Shown: positions 30,624-39,491, counted from the first letter of the stretch. The stretch: 46,314 bases of DNA from Methanocella sp. PtaU1.Bin125 (GCA_002067315.1 MVRA01000058.1:1-46314), one strand, 5' to 3'. The notes: a model not told the origin generated them from the letters alone. Numbers and translations: made by a program.

Positions 30624-32549
30624 CTACTCGACGGCCGGCAGCATGATCACGAACTTCGCGCCCTGCGTGTGGTCCCCGGGGACGCGGTCCTCGGCCCACA
30701 CCGTGCCGTGATAGTCGTCCACGAGTGTCTTGACCAGATACAGGCCGAGGCCCCTGCCGGTGGCCTGGGTGGCCCCGCGCTGGAACCGCACGAACAGCTG
30801 CCCCTTGATACGGTCGGGTATGCCGGGGCCGTTGTCCGCCACGCTGATGAGACAGTACGCTTTGCCGTCCTCCAGGACTCTTTCTACGTTTATGTTGATG
30901 GCCAGGGGCCCGGAGGAGTGCTTGATCGCGTTGCCGATGATGTTCGAGAACACGTCGAACAGCAGGTCGTTGGCCATGACGAAACAGTCGCAGCCATTGA
31001 ATTCGAAGCGGATGTCCCGCCCTGACACGCCGGCGTATCGGGGCAGGACGTCGCCGATGACGCCGCGGACGTTCATCCGGGCGGCACAGAAGCCTCCCTC
31101 CCGGGCGCGCTGAAGGCTCGTGACGTTCCGGATGAGCCGGGAGCTGCTCTCCAGCGCTTCGAGCGGCTTGTTCAGGAGCGCCCTCGTCTCGTCGCTCAGG
31201 TCCCCCCGGCTCAGGACGAGTTCCAGGTACCCGATGCCGATCTGGTTCATGTTGTTAATGTCGTGGCTCATCAGGTCCAGGTACAGTTCCGCCTGAGCCT
31301 TTGCGTCCTGCAGTTCGGTCTCCGCGAGCTTGCGCTTGGTAATGTCCTGGATAATGCCATAGATCCACGCGGGGTTGCCCGCGGGGTCCCGGGCAAGACG
31401 GTCGGCCACACAGTTCACGTATCTTAGGCTGCCGTCCCGGGCGACGATGCGAAAATCGATGTCGAACAGGCGGTTCTCGCGGACCGCGGCATCGAAGGCC
31501 CGGGAGACCAGTTCGTGGTCTTCGGCAAATACGCTCGACAGGACCATGTCTTTGGTCGGCAGGAGCGCTCCCGGCTCGTAGCCGAAGATCCGGTAGACTT
31601 CGTCCGACCACTGCATCCCGTCGGTCTTCAGGTCCCACGCCAGGTTGCCGACGTGGGCAATTTTCTGGGCCCGGGCGAGGATGGTCCGGCTTTTCTTCAG
31701 CGCGTTCTCGGCGAGCTTGCGCTTGGTGATGTCGCGGATGTACGCACAGTTGTATTCCTCCCCCCGGAACTGGAGGTAATTGTTCATGATCGCGACCGGG
31801 ATGAGCCGGCCGTCTCTGGTCCGGAGCGTCGACTCGGCGTGGCAGGAGCCCGACTCTTTCAGGGATTGCCATATCTCCGGCCACTTCTCCTTCAGTGTCT
31901 CCGGCTCGATGTCCCATGCCTTCATCACGAGCATCTCGTCCCGCGTGTAGCCTGTCGCCCGGCAGAGCGCGTCGTTGACGTAATTCAGGCTCCCGTCAGA
32001 TTTTATCCACGCGATGAAGTCGGCGGCCCGGTCGATCGAGAACCGTGCCAGCATCAGCGATTTCTCTGCCCGGTTACGCTCGGCGATCTCGTTCTGCAGG
32101 GACTCGTTGACGCTGCTGAGCTGCCGCGTACGTTCCCTGACCTGCAGCTCCAGGGTATCGCGCATCCGCCGCAGGCTGTCCTCCGAAGCCCTTAAGCGGT
32201 CGTACAGGAGGTCCTTCCGGGCGGAAATCGTACCTACCAGGTACGCGGTGGCTACGAAAATGATGGCGCGGAGGAACGATTCATACGGCATCATGCCATC
32301 GGCCGCAAAGCTGAGGAAAATGTGGAGGACGCCGAGCGCCAGCGCAACGTAGACGGCTTTCCGGTGGTAAAAGATCCCGGCGAGAATAATGGGAATATAG
32401 AACAGGTGCGTGTAGACGACCTCAATCCCGAGAATCACGTTCACGTAAACGGCCAGGAATATGACGATGGCAAGGGTCAATCCCAGAATGACCGGGTAAT
32501 ATTTCCGGTATTTACTATTGCCTGCCAGCACCGCCTGGTCCATTGCCAT
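30624..32549 (-). CDS. PAS-domain sensor histidine kinase
   Basis: About 641 residues. The N-terminus has four or five membrane spans (about 20-115) of a MASE-like sensor. A coiled coil (LRASEDSLRRMRDTLELQVR) and two PAS domains follow, each closing with DITKRKLAE. Then come an H-box (LDLMSHDINNMNQIG), N-box (NIIGNAIKHS), G1 (DNGPGIP) and G2 (GRGLGLYLVK). No receiver gene is adjacent. The start is uncertain: I prefer ATG 32549; a GTG at 32564 and an ATG at 32543 are alternatives. The SHDINN H-box is common in methanogen kinases. Confidence 0.88.
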   Translation of the reverse strand: MAMDQAVLAGNSKYRKYYPVILGLTLAIVIFLAVYVNVILGIEVVYTHLFYIPIILAGIFYHRKAVYVALALGVLHIFLSFAADGMMPYESFLRAIIFVATAYLVGTISARKDLLYDRLRASEDSLRRMRDTLELQVRERTRQLSSVNESLQNEIAERNRAEKSLMLARFSIDRAADFIAWIKSDGSLNYVNDALCRATGYTRDEMLVMKAWDIEPETLKEKWPEIWQSLKESGSCHAESTLRTRDGRLIPVAIMNNYLQFRGEEYNCAYIRDITKRKLAENALKKSRTILARAQKIAHVGNLAWDLKTDGMQWSDEVYRIFGYEPGALLPTKDMVLSSVFAEDHELVSRAFDAAVRENRLFDIDFRIVARDGSLRYVNCVADRLARDPAGNPAWIYGIIQDITKRKLAETELQDAKAQAELYLDLMSHDINNMNQIGIGYLELVLSRGDLSDETRALLNKPLEALESSSRLIRNVTSLQRAREGGFCAARMNVRGVIGDVLPRYAGVSGRDIRFEFNGCDCFVMANDLLFDVFSNIIGNAIKHSSGPLAININVERVLEDGKAYCLISVADNGPGIPDRIKGQLFVRFQRGATQATGRGLGLYLVKTLVDDYHGTVWAEDRVPGDHTQGAKFVIMLPAVE

Positions 32550-32740
32550 CACTTTTCCGATCACGATAATTATCCGATTAAATCCCGAAATTCCGGCGAG
32601 AGATTATCCTTTGTAGCTTTTGGATAATATGTAATTGTATGCTGATGTATTTATAAAAATGTATATTCTGGATTATCGGGATTCTCTGTTCCTGCGGGCA
32701 GCTGCCGGCCCACGTCAGCTGCCTCAATCGCCGGCCGGCA

Positions 32741-33256
32741 CTAATCGGGCTCGAACGACCGGAACGGTATCTGGCCGTGGGGCGTGCCCATACCCCGCAG
32801 CCGGTCCACGATCTCTTCCCCGGGCGCCAGATCGTCGAGCCCACGGAGGATTTTCCGGTAGCGGACGACGCCGTTCTTGTCGATCAGGAACACGGCCGGA
32901 TATGCGGTATCGGTATCTTTGTCGTAGACGCCATATTCCCGTATGATATCGCCTTCGGGATCGCTGACGACGTGGAAGGGCAGGTGCAGGTCGAGTGCCA
33001 GGTTTTTGGCCACGTCGAACCCGTCCGTGCTGATCGCGACCGTATCGCCGTCCTCCCCGACGATGCGATCGAACTGCCTGCCGAGGATCGTCAGCTCTTC
33101 CCGGCAGGTCTGGCACTGGCTGTTCCGGTAAAAGAAGAGGACGATGTTGTACCGGCCCCGGTAGCCCGCCAGGTCGATGTCGTGGTACGTGACGTCCTTC
33201 GCCCGGAAACCCGGCGCCTCGTCGCCGACGTCCACTTTCCCGCGCATGCGATACAT
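32741..33256 (-). CDS. Peroxiredoxin / AhpC-TSA-type thiol protein
   Basis: 171 residues, thioredoxin fold. VDVGDEAPGF starts the domain; NIVLFFYRNSQCQTCREEL carries C48 and C51 where peroxiredoxins have the peroxidatic Cys; AISTDGFDVAKNLALDLHLPFHVVSDPEG and YGVYD...YPAVFLIDKNGVVRY complete it. C-x2-C spacing is more like a thioredoxin or Bcp-type than a 2-Cys AhpC. Likely reduces peroxides in the cytoplasm. ATG 33256 fits the TATA box at 33279-33288; ATG 33247 is possible. Confidence 0.85.
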   Translation of the reverse strand: MYRMRGKVDVGDEAPGFRAKDVTYHDIDLAGYRGRYNIVLFFYRNSQCQTCREELTILGRQFDRIVGEDGDTVAISTDGFDVAKNLALDLHLPFHVVSDPEGDIIREYGVYDKDTDTAYPAVFLIDKNGVVRYRKILRGLDDLAPGEEIVDRLRGMGTPHGQIPFRSFEPD

Positions 33257-33278
33257 GTCTGCTATTCTGGACTGCGCG

Positions 33279-33288
33279 GATAAATTTG
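33279..33288 (-). promoter_or_regulatory. TATA box of the peroxiredoxin gene
   Basis: caaatttatc on the minus strand, centred 27 nt before ATG 33256. Lies in the short gap after the glycosyltransferase stop. Confidence 0.55.
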
Positions 33289-33302
33289 TATGCCGGGGAG
33301 TT

Positions 33303-34637
33303 TCAGCCTATCCGTTGATTTACTTCCCATGTCCGCGGCGCATTGATCAGGTCGAGGACCACGGCGTATACGCCGACCAGCGTGTAGGGAAAGATGAACC
33401 ACGGCCGGACGAAGATGGACATCAGCAGGTCCGCGATGCTGCCCCGGCCCAGCGTCATCTGGAGCAGCGACTCGGCGGCGAACAGGATCGCGAAAGGCGC
33501 CCCGAAGGCGACGATCGCGTAGGGCGGCACCACGCCCATTAACAGCAGATAGCCGACGAAGCCCATCAGGATGACGGTCAGGAACAGGCCGATGGTGCCC
33601 AGCGAATAGACGAAGGCGGTCTGCAGCACCTTGGCGTTGATCTCGTCCTTCGACTTGCTCATGTACTTCTTGAGCGTGTCCACACTGCCCCGGGTCCAGC
33701 GCACCCGCTGGCTCCACCAGTCGTGCCAGTTGACGGCCGGCTGCTCGTAGCTCTCGATGGTGTAGTCGACGATCATGCGGTAACTCTTGTTGATCAGCTT
33801 CATGCCCAGGTCGCTGTCCTCGGTGAGGCTCTTCTCGTCGAAGCCCCCGATCGCGTCGAGCGCGCTCTTGCTGATGAAGACGTTGGACCCGTAGATCAGG
33901 TGGGCCCCGGTGATCATCTCGGAGAAGAACCGGGAAAAATTGTTGATGACCGTGTACTCGTTGCCGATGATGAACGTGAAGAGGTTGTAGTCCATGTTCC
34001 GGACCAGGAGCTTGCCGCCGATGCAGCCCAGCTTCGAGTCCATGGTGAACTGGGCCGAAGCCCGGCGGATGGCGTCCGGGTGGACGACGTGGTCCGCGTC
34101 GTAGAGGCCGATGACGTTGCCTTTTGCGTCCGGGAGGCAGATGTTGCACGCCCCCGCCTTGGTGCCCACGTGCGCCCCCTCGTTGGCGATAGCACGGACG
34201 TTCGGGTATTTCCCGGCCAGCCGCTGCGCGATCTGCGGCGTGGAGTCGGAGCACTTGGGCGGCTTCTCGTAGGCGATGATGATCTCCAGCTTATTCATCG
34301 GGAAGTTCGAGGCGAGGATGCTGCCCACGCAGGCCTCGAGCACCCGCTCCTCGTTGAGCACGGGTATGATGATGGTCACGGGCAGCAGATCGGCGTCGTC
34401 GACGACCGGCGCTCTCACCCGGCGGGACTGGATGGCCAGGCCGACGGCGAAGAACAGCGCGATCAGCGCGATTATGCCGGTAATAACGGAGGTCAGGACC
34501 CAGAACAGGTTTATCCAGAATTGTCTGTCTGTGATGGACGGGCCGCCGAAAAGGGCCGTATAGACGACCATCCCGGCCAGGATGCCCAGGGCCAGGAGTG
34601 TCAGGATCATTAAGGCAAACAATATCTGTTTTTTCAT
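33303..34637 (-). CDS. Processive family 2 glycosyltransferase, membrane
   Basis: 444 residues. Two N-terminal spans (about 5-28, 45-70), a GT-A domain, then three or four C-terminal spans. Motifs: TIIIPVLNEE, IGLYDADHVV (DxD-like), LTEDSDLGMKL (TED, catalytic base) and SQRVRWTRG (Q-x-x-R-W). This is the set of cellulose/hyaluronan/poly-GlcNAc synthases, so it probably makes and extrudes a polysaccharide. ATG 34637. Its sugar and partners are unknown; GtrA at 35673 may be functionally near but is not in the same transcript. Confidence 0.9.
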   Translation of the reverse strand: MKKQILFALMILTLLALGILAGMVVYTALFGGPSITDRQFWINLFWVLTSVITGIIALIALFFAVGLAIQSRRVRAPVVDDADLLPVTIIIPVLNEERVLEACVGSILASNFPMNKLEIIIAYEKPPKCSDSTPQIAQRLAGKYPNVRAIANEGAHVGTKAGACNICLPDAKGNVIGLYDADHVVHPDAIRRASAQFTMDSKLGCIGGKLLVRNMDYNLFTFIIGNEYTVINNFSRFFSEMITGAHLIYGSNVFISKSALDAIGGFDEKSLTEDSDLGMKLINKSYRMIVDYTIESYEQPAVNWHDWWSQRVRWTRGSVDTLKKYMSKSKDEINAKVLQTAFVYSLGTIGLFLTVILMGFVGYLLLMGVVPPYAIVAFGAPFAILFAAESLLQMTLGRGSIADLLMSIFVRPWFIFPYTLVGVYAVVLDLINAPRTWEVNQRIG

Positions 34638-34719
34638 GTACAGACCCTAAGACTTTAAGCCTATATTCACCCCTGCTTCTATTTAAGGATACTCGATGAG
34701 CGCATGCGAAACAGGCTAA

Positions 34720-34902
34720 TTACTTTATAGGAACACGGTAATATCCGTATAGCTGGCCCTGCCCGTCCGGCAGGGGGCCCTGCCCGTTCGACGAGAGGCC
34801 CGGCCTGTTGGGCGGAAAGCCCGGCCAGTCCGGCACGGTGACCATGCCGTAGTAATGATAACATACAAATATTCCGAGGAGCACTAAGAGTACATATGAC
34901 AT
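34720..34902 (-). CDS. Possible small single-span membrane protein
   Basis: 60 residues: one membrane span (MSYVLLVLLGIFVCYHYYG) then a Pro/Gly/Asn-rich tail with repeats of PG/NGQG/DGQG. Start ATG 34902; a TTG three codons earlier is an alternative. It diverges from the diadenylate-cyclase-like gene with only about 20 bp between. Low-complexity tail and no homologue I recognise, so it may be spurious. Confidence 0.4.
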   Translation of the reverse strand: MSYVLLVLLGIFVCYHYYGMVTVPDWPGFPPNRPGLSSNGQGPLPDGQGQLYGYYRVPIK

Positions 34903-34924
34903 GTCCTTCAAGTGGGGATGCTGA

Positions 34925-35563
34925 ATGATACAGGCGGCGGTGGAAGTCGATCAGGAAGAGCGCGTGATGGACGTGATCCTGGGCGTCGCCAAGAGCATCT
35001 CGAAGAGCGGCGAAGGCGGCCTGATCGTGATAGCGGAGCGGGCCGACGTCGAGGGGCTCTACGAGACCCACTACCCCCAGTTCACCTCGGCCTCGCCGAT
35101 CACCGAGAAGGGCATGAACGTGGTCCTCGAGAAGCTGGCGACCATCGACGGCTCGATGATCATCACCCCGCGGGGCGAGCTGGTCGCTTACGGCGCCCGC
35201 CTGCTGCGATCGACCACGCTGCCGGGCTTCGGCACCCGGCACGCTGCGGCCAGCGGCATCACCGAGAGCATCCCGTCTGCGACCGCCGTACTCATCTCTG
35301 AGGAGTCGAGCTGGATCAAGCTGTTCCAGGCCGGCGACATCGTCCTCGAGATGGACGCGTCGGAAGTCAACCCCAACGTCATGGAGAAGGTCGCCGGGTT
35401 CCTCACCCGGGGAGACACCGCCCTGCTCGCGGCCGCGTTCCTGTCCATCGTCGTAGTCCAGGTATCGCCGGAGAGCATCGTCTTCATCGGCGGCGCGTAC
35501 CTCATCGTAAAGTCTACGTTCGAGACGATCTCCTCGCTCCTCAAAGGCGTGGACAGCACCTGA
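34925..35563 (+). CDS. DAC (DisA_N)-domain protein, diadenylate-cyclase-like
   Basis: 212 residues, soluble. The order GGLIVIAER...TIDGSMIITPRGELVAYGARL...GTRHAAASGITE...AVLISEESSWIKLF matches the DisA_N/DAC domain that makes c-di-AMP. The usual DGA motif reads DGS (75-77), and RHR reads RHA (105-107), so activity may be altered. The 80 C-terminal residues end in a hydrophobic stretch (about 160-200) with one or two spans. Start ATG 34925 with tggggatg upstream. Homology to DAC is likely; enzymatic activity is open. Confidence 0.75.
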   Translation: MIQAAVEVDQEERVMDVILGVAKSISKSGEGGLIVIAERADVEGLYETHYPQFTSASPITEKGMNVVLEKLATIDGSMIITPRGELVAYGARLLRSTTLPGFGTRHAAASGITESIPSATAVLISEESSWIKLFQAGDIVLEMDASEVNPNVMEKVAGFLTRGDTALLAAAFLSIVVVQVSPESIVFIGGAYLIVKSTFETISSLLKGVDST

Positions 35564-35672
35564 TCCCGGTAAAACGCCGGGCGCCGGCATACGAATCGCC
35601 TGCGGGCCTGTGGGTTCGCGCGCGTGAGACCGGCCGGGTAGTATCACTTCTAATCACAGTGATAATCGTATA

Positions 35673-36128
35673 TCACTTGAAAATCTTGAATGTCAGCGAC
35701 TTGTTCAGCGTAAACGCGTAGACAAAGCCGATGAAAGCGACTATGACCTTGGAGACCATGACGATGACGTTGGAGTCCGGGTTGTTGAAGACCATGTCCA
35801 CGAAGACGAACATCAGGCCCAGGGTCAGCAGGTACTGGGTGAACGCGATGATGGAGAACGAGGCGAACTGGAAATGTACCTGGTTCGACCTGTTCCGGAA
35901 CGTGAAGGTCTTGTTGAAGTAGAAGCTGACGCTCATGCCGATCAGGTAGCTCATAGCCTGTGCGGTCAGGTAGAAGACGTCGAGATAGTTTTTGAAGATG
36001 TAGAGGAATGCCATGTCGACCAGCGTGGCGAGCACGCCGACCATCAGGGCCTTGACCAGCTTCTTATAGTCCCTGTAGACCCCGACAAACGCGGTGTCCG
36101 CCTTTTTTATCACTTCGATCAATGACAC
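35673..36128 (-). CDS. GtrA-like membrane protein
   Basis: 151 residues, four spans. VKALMVGVLATLVDMAFLYIF, AQAMSYLIGMSVSFYFNKTFTF and VYAFTLNKSLTFK are GtrA (PF04138-type) signatures. The family is thought to move lipid-linked sugars or help glycosylate surface polymers. The start is GTG 36128, placed 25 nt after a TATA box that overlaps the hisH stop codon. Together with the glycosyltransferase at 33303 it suggests surface glycan synthesis, but they are not one operon. Confidence 0.88.
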   Translation of the reverse strand: MSLIEVIKKADTAFVGVYRDYKKLVKALMVGVLATLVDMAFLYIFKNYLDVFYLTAQAMSYLIGMSVSFYFNKTFTFRNRSNQVHFQFASFSIIAFTQYLLTLGLMFVFVDMVFNNPDSNVIVMVSKVIVAFIGFVYAFTLNKSLTFKIFK

Positions 36129-36148
36129 ACCTGCATGTATTTTTCAAT

Positions 36149-36158
36149 GTTTATATCA
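36149..36158 (-). promoter_or_regulatory. TATA box of gtrA-like gene, overlapping hisH stop
   Basis: tgatataaac on the minus strand, 25 nt before GTG 36128. The hisH stop codon (36151-36153) lies within it, so the promoter is embedded in the end of the upstream gene. Confidence 0.6.
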
Positions 36159-36750
36159 TAGCTGTGAAATTTTTCAGCATTCTCAGGCCGACGGCGCCGC
36201 TCTTTTCCGGGTGGAACTGGGCCCCGACGGCGTTACCGGCCTCATTTGCCACGATGGCGGTAAAGTCGCCGCCATATTCGGCAGCCGCGACCGTGCCGGC
36301 GTCGACCCCGGCGCGGTAGGAGTGGACGAAATAAACGTAAGAGCCGTCCGCGATGCCCGTGAGCAGCGGGTGCTCTTTCCGGACGGAGAGCGAATTCCAG
36401 CCCATGTGGGGGACCTTGAGGTTGCCGCTGAAGCGCGTGACCCGGCCCGGCACGACGCCGAGGCCCTTGATCAGCCCGCCTTCCTCGCTTTCCTGGTAGA
36501 GCATCTGCATGCCGAGACAGATGCCCAGGAACGGGACACCGGCCTCGATCCGCCGGCAGATGACCTGCTGCAGCGGAGCGACCTGGCGCATGCAGGACTC
36601 GAACGCGCCCACGCCCGGGAGCACGATCGCGTCCGCGGCCTCGATCTCCCCGGGGTCGCAGGTCATCGCGCCCGGTGTGCCTACGAAGGCCAGCCCCCGC
36701 TCCACGCTGCGGATGTTCCCCGCGCCATAGTCCACAATCGCGATCTTCAA
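36151..36750 (-). CDS. hisH: Imidazole glycerol phosphate synthase, glutaminase subunit
   Basis: 199 residues. Supplies ammonia to HisF in histidine synthesis. Class I glutamine amidotransferase: IVDYGAGNIRSVERGL, VLPGVGAF, nucleophile C78 in GICLGMQ, and FHPEKS with the His-Glu pair near 180-182. The start is an unusual TTG at 36750, set by gagagg upstream and a 4-nt TTGA overlap with the stop of the previous gene. hisF is not in the window. Coupling to a PAPS-reductase-like gene has no obvious metabolic reason. Confidence 0.93.
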   Translation of the reverse strand: MKIAIVDYGAGNIRSVERGLAFVGTPGAMTCDPGEIEAADAIVLPGVGAFESCMRQVAPLQQVICRRIEAGVPFLGICLGMQMLYQESEEGGLIKGLGVVPGRVTRFSGNLKVPHMGWNSLSVRKEHPLLTGIADGSYVYFVHSYRAGVDAGTVAAAEYGGDFTAIVANEAGNAVGAQFHPEKSGAVGLRMLKNFTAMI

Positions 36751-38630
36751 GATTCCTCTCTCCGGAACTTCACCAGCGGGCAGATGTCGATGCACTCGCT
36801 ACACGCGGTACAGGCCTCGCTGATGATAGCTTTGTGATTTTCTTTAGTAATAGCATTTGTGGGGCACGTGCCGACGCAGACACCACAGCCGATGCATAGC
36901 ATCCCGCGCCGTACGGCCCGCTCGGTCCGGCGGGCCAGTGCGACGGCGGTGGCCTCGTCGCGCGCGCGGACCACCACGGCCCCGGTCGCGTAGACCTGGA
37001 TGCTACCGCCGTCCACCGGTATAAAGATCACCCCGTCCATGGACTTCACCTCGCCCAGCGGCCGCAGCATGACCTCGAGGCGCTCCATGTCCAGCGGCGC
37101 GTCGAAGCTGCCCTCGGCACTTACCGAGCCGTCCTTGCAGGGCCGGTATCCCGACGCCAGGGCGAAGTTAAGCTCCCCGACCTTGCCCTCGGGTGCCGTC
37201 TTCTCGATGCCCAGCGACTGCCGCAGCTCTTCCCACTGTCTGGGGAGGCGGCGCCACCGCCACAGCCCGTAGGTCACGTAACCCGGCGATAGCCCGACCC
37301 GACGGCAGTATTCCAGCAGGAACGCTTCCCACCGCTGCCACATCTCCGGGTGCTGCTGCTTCACGTACTCATAGTCGGCCAGGCTGGCGCTGGGGCACAG
37401 CCAGCAGCCGATACGGTCGAAGCCACGTTCGTATAGCACGTTGTGCGGCGCCTTCTCACGCATGAGGAACAGCCAGATGTGCAGGGCAGTCCACCCCTGG
37501 ATGGGCGACGCGCCGGTCTGGTTGCCTACCCAAGGGTTCTGCCAGACCCGCTGGCTCTTCGCGCGGACCTCGGACTCGTAACGGCGCTGGCCGATGAAGG
37601 TGAGCACGCCGTGCGGGTAGCGGTTCTCGATGAAGTTGGTGATCGGGCCGAGCTTGCACACCTTGCAGCACCACCGCGCCTCCACCGAGGGCGGGCCGAA
37701 GCGGGGCGCCGCGTCCCAGAACGGTTCCGCGTCCACGATGCTGACGGAGAGGCCGTACTTTTCCGCGACCTCATGCACGTTGGCGGTCGTCTCGGGGAAC
37801 TCCAGCCCGGTATTGATGTACATGACGTCGAACGCTGGCAGCGCCTTCTTCACCAGCAGCAGCGTCGCCAGGCTGTCCTTGCCGCCGGAGTAGGAGACGG
37901 TGACCGGCAGCTTCTGCTGCTCGACCGTTTTCCTGACAAAGCTGACCGCCTCGTGCTCGTAGCCGTCGAGGTAGTTCCGGTTTGCTGCGATGGCGTCGTC
38001 CCACGTCTGGCCGCCGGCCGGCACCGGGTGATCATCGTACCCGTTCCACCGGACCTTGACCGCCACGCCGCGTTTCCTCTGCCGCATGTCCGCGCCGGTC
38101 ATCTTGGCCCGGCCGACGGCGATCGGCCGGCCGTCCAGCAGCACGACGACCTCGTCGTCGATCTGGATGTTCGCATCGCAGTCGACGACGCCCGGGCCGA
38201 GCATGTTGGAGCTGCCGAGCAGCGGCTTTTCGGCGCCGGGGTCGGCGATCACGTAGCCCTTCGTGATCTTCATCTGCTTCGCGGCATAGGCCCGGGGCAT
38301 AAACATCCACTTGAGCCGCACCGGGTCGAAGCGCACCGCGCCGAACATCTGCCCGTCCACATAGATCTCGTCCAGCCGGTCCTCATAGGGGGCCTTGTTA
38401 AGCACGACCAGCTTACCGTCCAGCAGGTGACCGGAATGGCCGAATCCTTCGGTTATCGTACGCTCGACCAGGGCGACGTCGAACGAGAATGCCGGGCGGA
38501 TGTCGCCGGGCGGGGTGACCTCGACCTTCCGGGCCTCGCCGCCGCACTTCGCGCACTTTTTGCCCAGCAGGGGCACATTGCACGCGTCACACCAGAACAG
38601 CGTCAGCTTGCCGAGATAAACGTGGCTCAT
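36747..38630 (-). CDS. PAPS-reductase-like PP-loop protein with zinc ribbon, PUA and ferredoxin domains
   Basis: 627 residues. Zinc ribbon C14/C17/C26/C29, PUA-like RNA-binding domain (about 115-190, KGYVIADPGAEKPLLGSSN), PP-loop SYSGGKDS (246-253), the CCKVCKLGP and GCWLCPSAS cysteine pairs, and a C-terminal 2x[4Fe-4S] ferredoxin (CIGCGVCVGTCPTNAI, CTACSECIDICP). Annotated relatives are called PAPS sulfotransferases/reductases, but zinc ribbon plus PUA points to RNA or thiolation chemistry; sulfur transfer to tRNA is a possible role. ATG 38630 with a TATA box at 38651-38660. First gene of the hisH operon. Confidence 0.85.
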   Translation of the reverse strand: MSHVYLGKLTLFWCDACNVPLLGKKCAKCGGEARKVEVTPPGDIRPAFSFDVALVERTITEGFGHSGHLLDGKLVVLNKAPYEDRLDEIYVDGQMFGAVRFDPVRLKWMFMPRAYAAKQMKITKGYVIADPGAEKPLLGSSNMLGPGVVDCDANIQIDDEVVVLLDGRPIAVGRAKMTGADMRQRKRGVAVKVRWNGYDDHPVPAGGQTWDDAIAANRNYLDGYEHEAVSFVRKTVEQQKLPVTVSYSGGKDSLATLLLVKKALPAFDVMYINTGLEFPETTANVHEVAEKYGLSVSIVDAEPFWDAAPRFGPPSVEARWCCKVCKLGPITNFIENRYPHGVLTFIGQRRYESEVRAKSQRVWQNPWVGNQTGASPIQGWTALHIWLFLMREKAPHNVLYERGFDRIGCWLCPSASLADYEYVKQQHPEMWQRWEAFLLEYCRRVGLSPGYVTYGLWRWRRLPRQWEELRQSLGIEKTAPEGKVGELNFALASGYRPCKDGSVSAEGSFDAPLDMERLEVMLRPLGEVKSMDGVIFIPVDGGSIQVYATGAVVVRARDEATAVALARRTERAVRRGMLCIGCGVCVGTCPTNAITKENHKAIISEACTACSECIDICPLVKFRREES

Positions 38631-38650
38631 CGCGGTGAGATGAAGTAGAC

Positions 38651-38660
38651 AATATATATG
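38651..38660 (-). promoter_or_regulatory. TATA box of the PP-loop-hisH operon
   Basis: catatatatt on the minus strand, centred about 26 nt before ATG 38630. Leaderless spacing. Confidence 0.65.
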
Positions 38661-38757
38661 AACTTTTACATTTCAGGCAGGGTAATTGCCAGACCTGTCC
38701 CGAAGGGCGCGAGGTCCGGCCGGGAGTGCGCTCACGCGCGCATGTTCGAACGGCCGA

Positions 38758-38964
38758 TCACTCGTGCTCCCAGCCGGCCAGCGTGTACACGAACAAAAAA
38801 AGGTCGATGATCCCCAGCAGGATGAAAAACAGGACCAGGTAGACGCCCGTCGCCTCCGAGAGCGGCACGAGCGAGCCGATGACGCCCGCGTACAGGCCAT
38901 AGAGGACGAGCCCTATGACAGCGCCGGCGACGACCTCGGCAAGAATCAGTACTATCCGGTTCAT
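38758..38964 (-). CDS. Small two-span membrane protein
   Basis: 68 residues with two membrane spans (about 4-29 and 38-62) and an acidic end (GWEHE). I recognise no family. The ATG at 38964 has gaggag just before it; a GTG five codons upstream keeps the frame but has no Shine-Dalgarno. It diverges from the gene at 39034 with 69 bp between. Confidence 0.6.
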   Translation of the reverse strand: MNRIVLILAEVVAGAVIGLVLYGLYAGVIGSLVPLSEATGVYLVLFFILLGIIDLFLFVYTLAGWEHE

Positions 38965-39033
38965 GCACTCCTCATTCACTGATCATGACAACAATTTAAT
39001 TATCTTGTGGTTTATCTTTTACAGAGGAACCGT

Positions 39034-39429
39034 ATGAGCTCGGCGAACATCTGGCTGGGCGCCAGTCTAATCTTCGGCATCCTCATGATCTGGATCGGCA
39101 CTGTGCTGATGCTGGTCTGTATACCGCTGGCCCGGGGCGACGTGCGGGCTTCGGAGTACAGCTACCGGCCCGTACAGCTATACAGGCTCACCGACGAGGA
39201 GAAAGACCGACTGGGCAAGCCGACGGCGATCGCGTCGATGGCAGTCGCCGCGCTGTTCATCCTGTCGGGCCTGGCCTCCATCGCGCTGGGGGTGACGGTC
39301 AACGTGGGACCGGCGATCATGTACATGTTCCTGGGTACGGCGGTCCTGGCGGTCCTGGCCCTTCTCGGGATACTGTTGGCGTCTCTGTACTTCGTGGGCC
39401 TGGCGCGGGAGAAGAGCGCGGCGAAATGA
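39034..39429 (+). CDS. Membrane protein of unknown family
   Basis: 131 residues with three hydrophobic spans (about 4-32, 62-84, 93-118) and a polar loop (ARGDVRASEYSYRPVQLYRLTDEEKDRLGKP) after the first. No family recognised. ATG 39034 has a gagg site 6 nt upstream. Confidence 0.7.
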   Translation: MSSANIWLGASLIFGILMIWIGTVLMLVCIPLARGDVRASEYSYRPVQLYRLTDEEKDRLGKPTAIASMAVAALFILSGLASIALGVTVNVGPAIMYMFLGTAVLAVLALLGILLASLYFVGLAREKSAAK

Positions 39430-39491
39430 AGACGTTTTTTCCGTAACATCTCTGTAACATATATGTGATAGCAACGCGTTCCGGGAAACTG

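Noticed and set aside
37443-38648. Plus-strand ORF of 401 codons opposite the PP-loop protein
   Set aside because: Low-complexity antisense frame; the minus-strand protein has full domain support.
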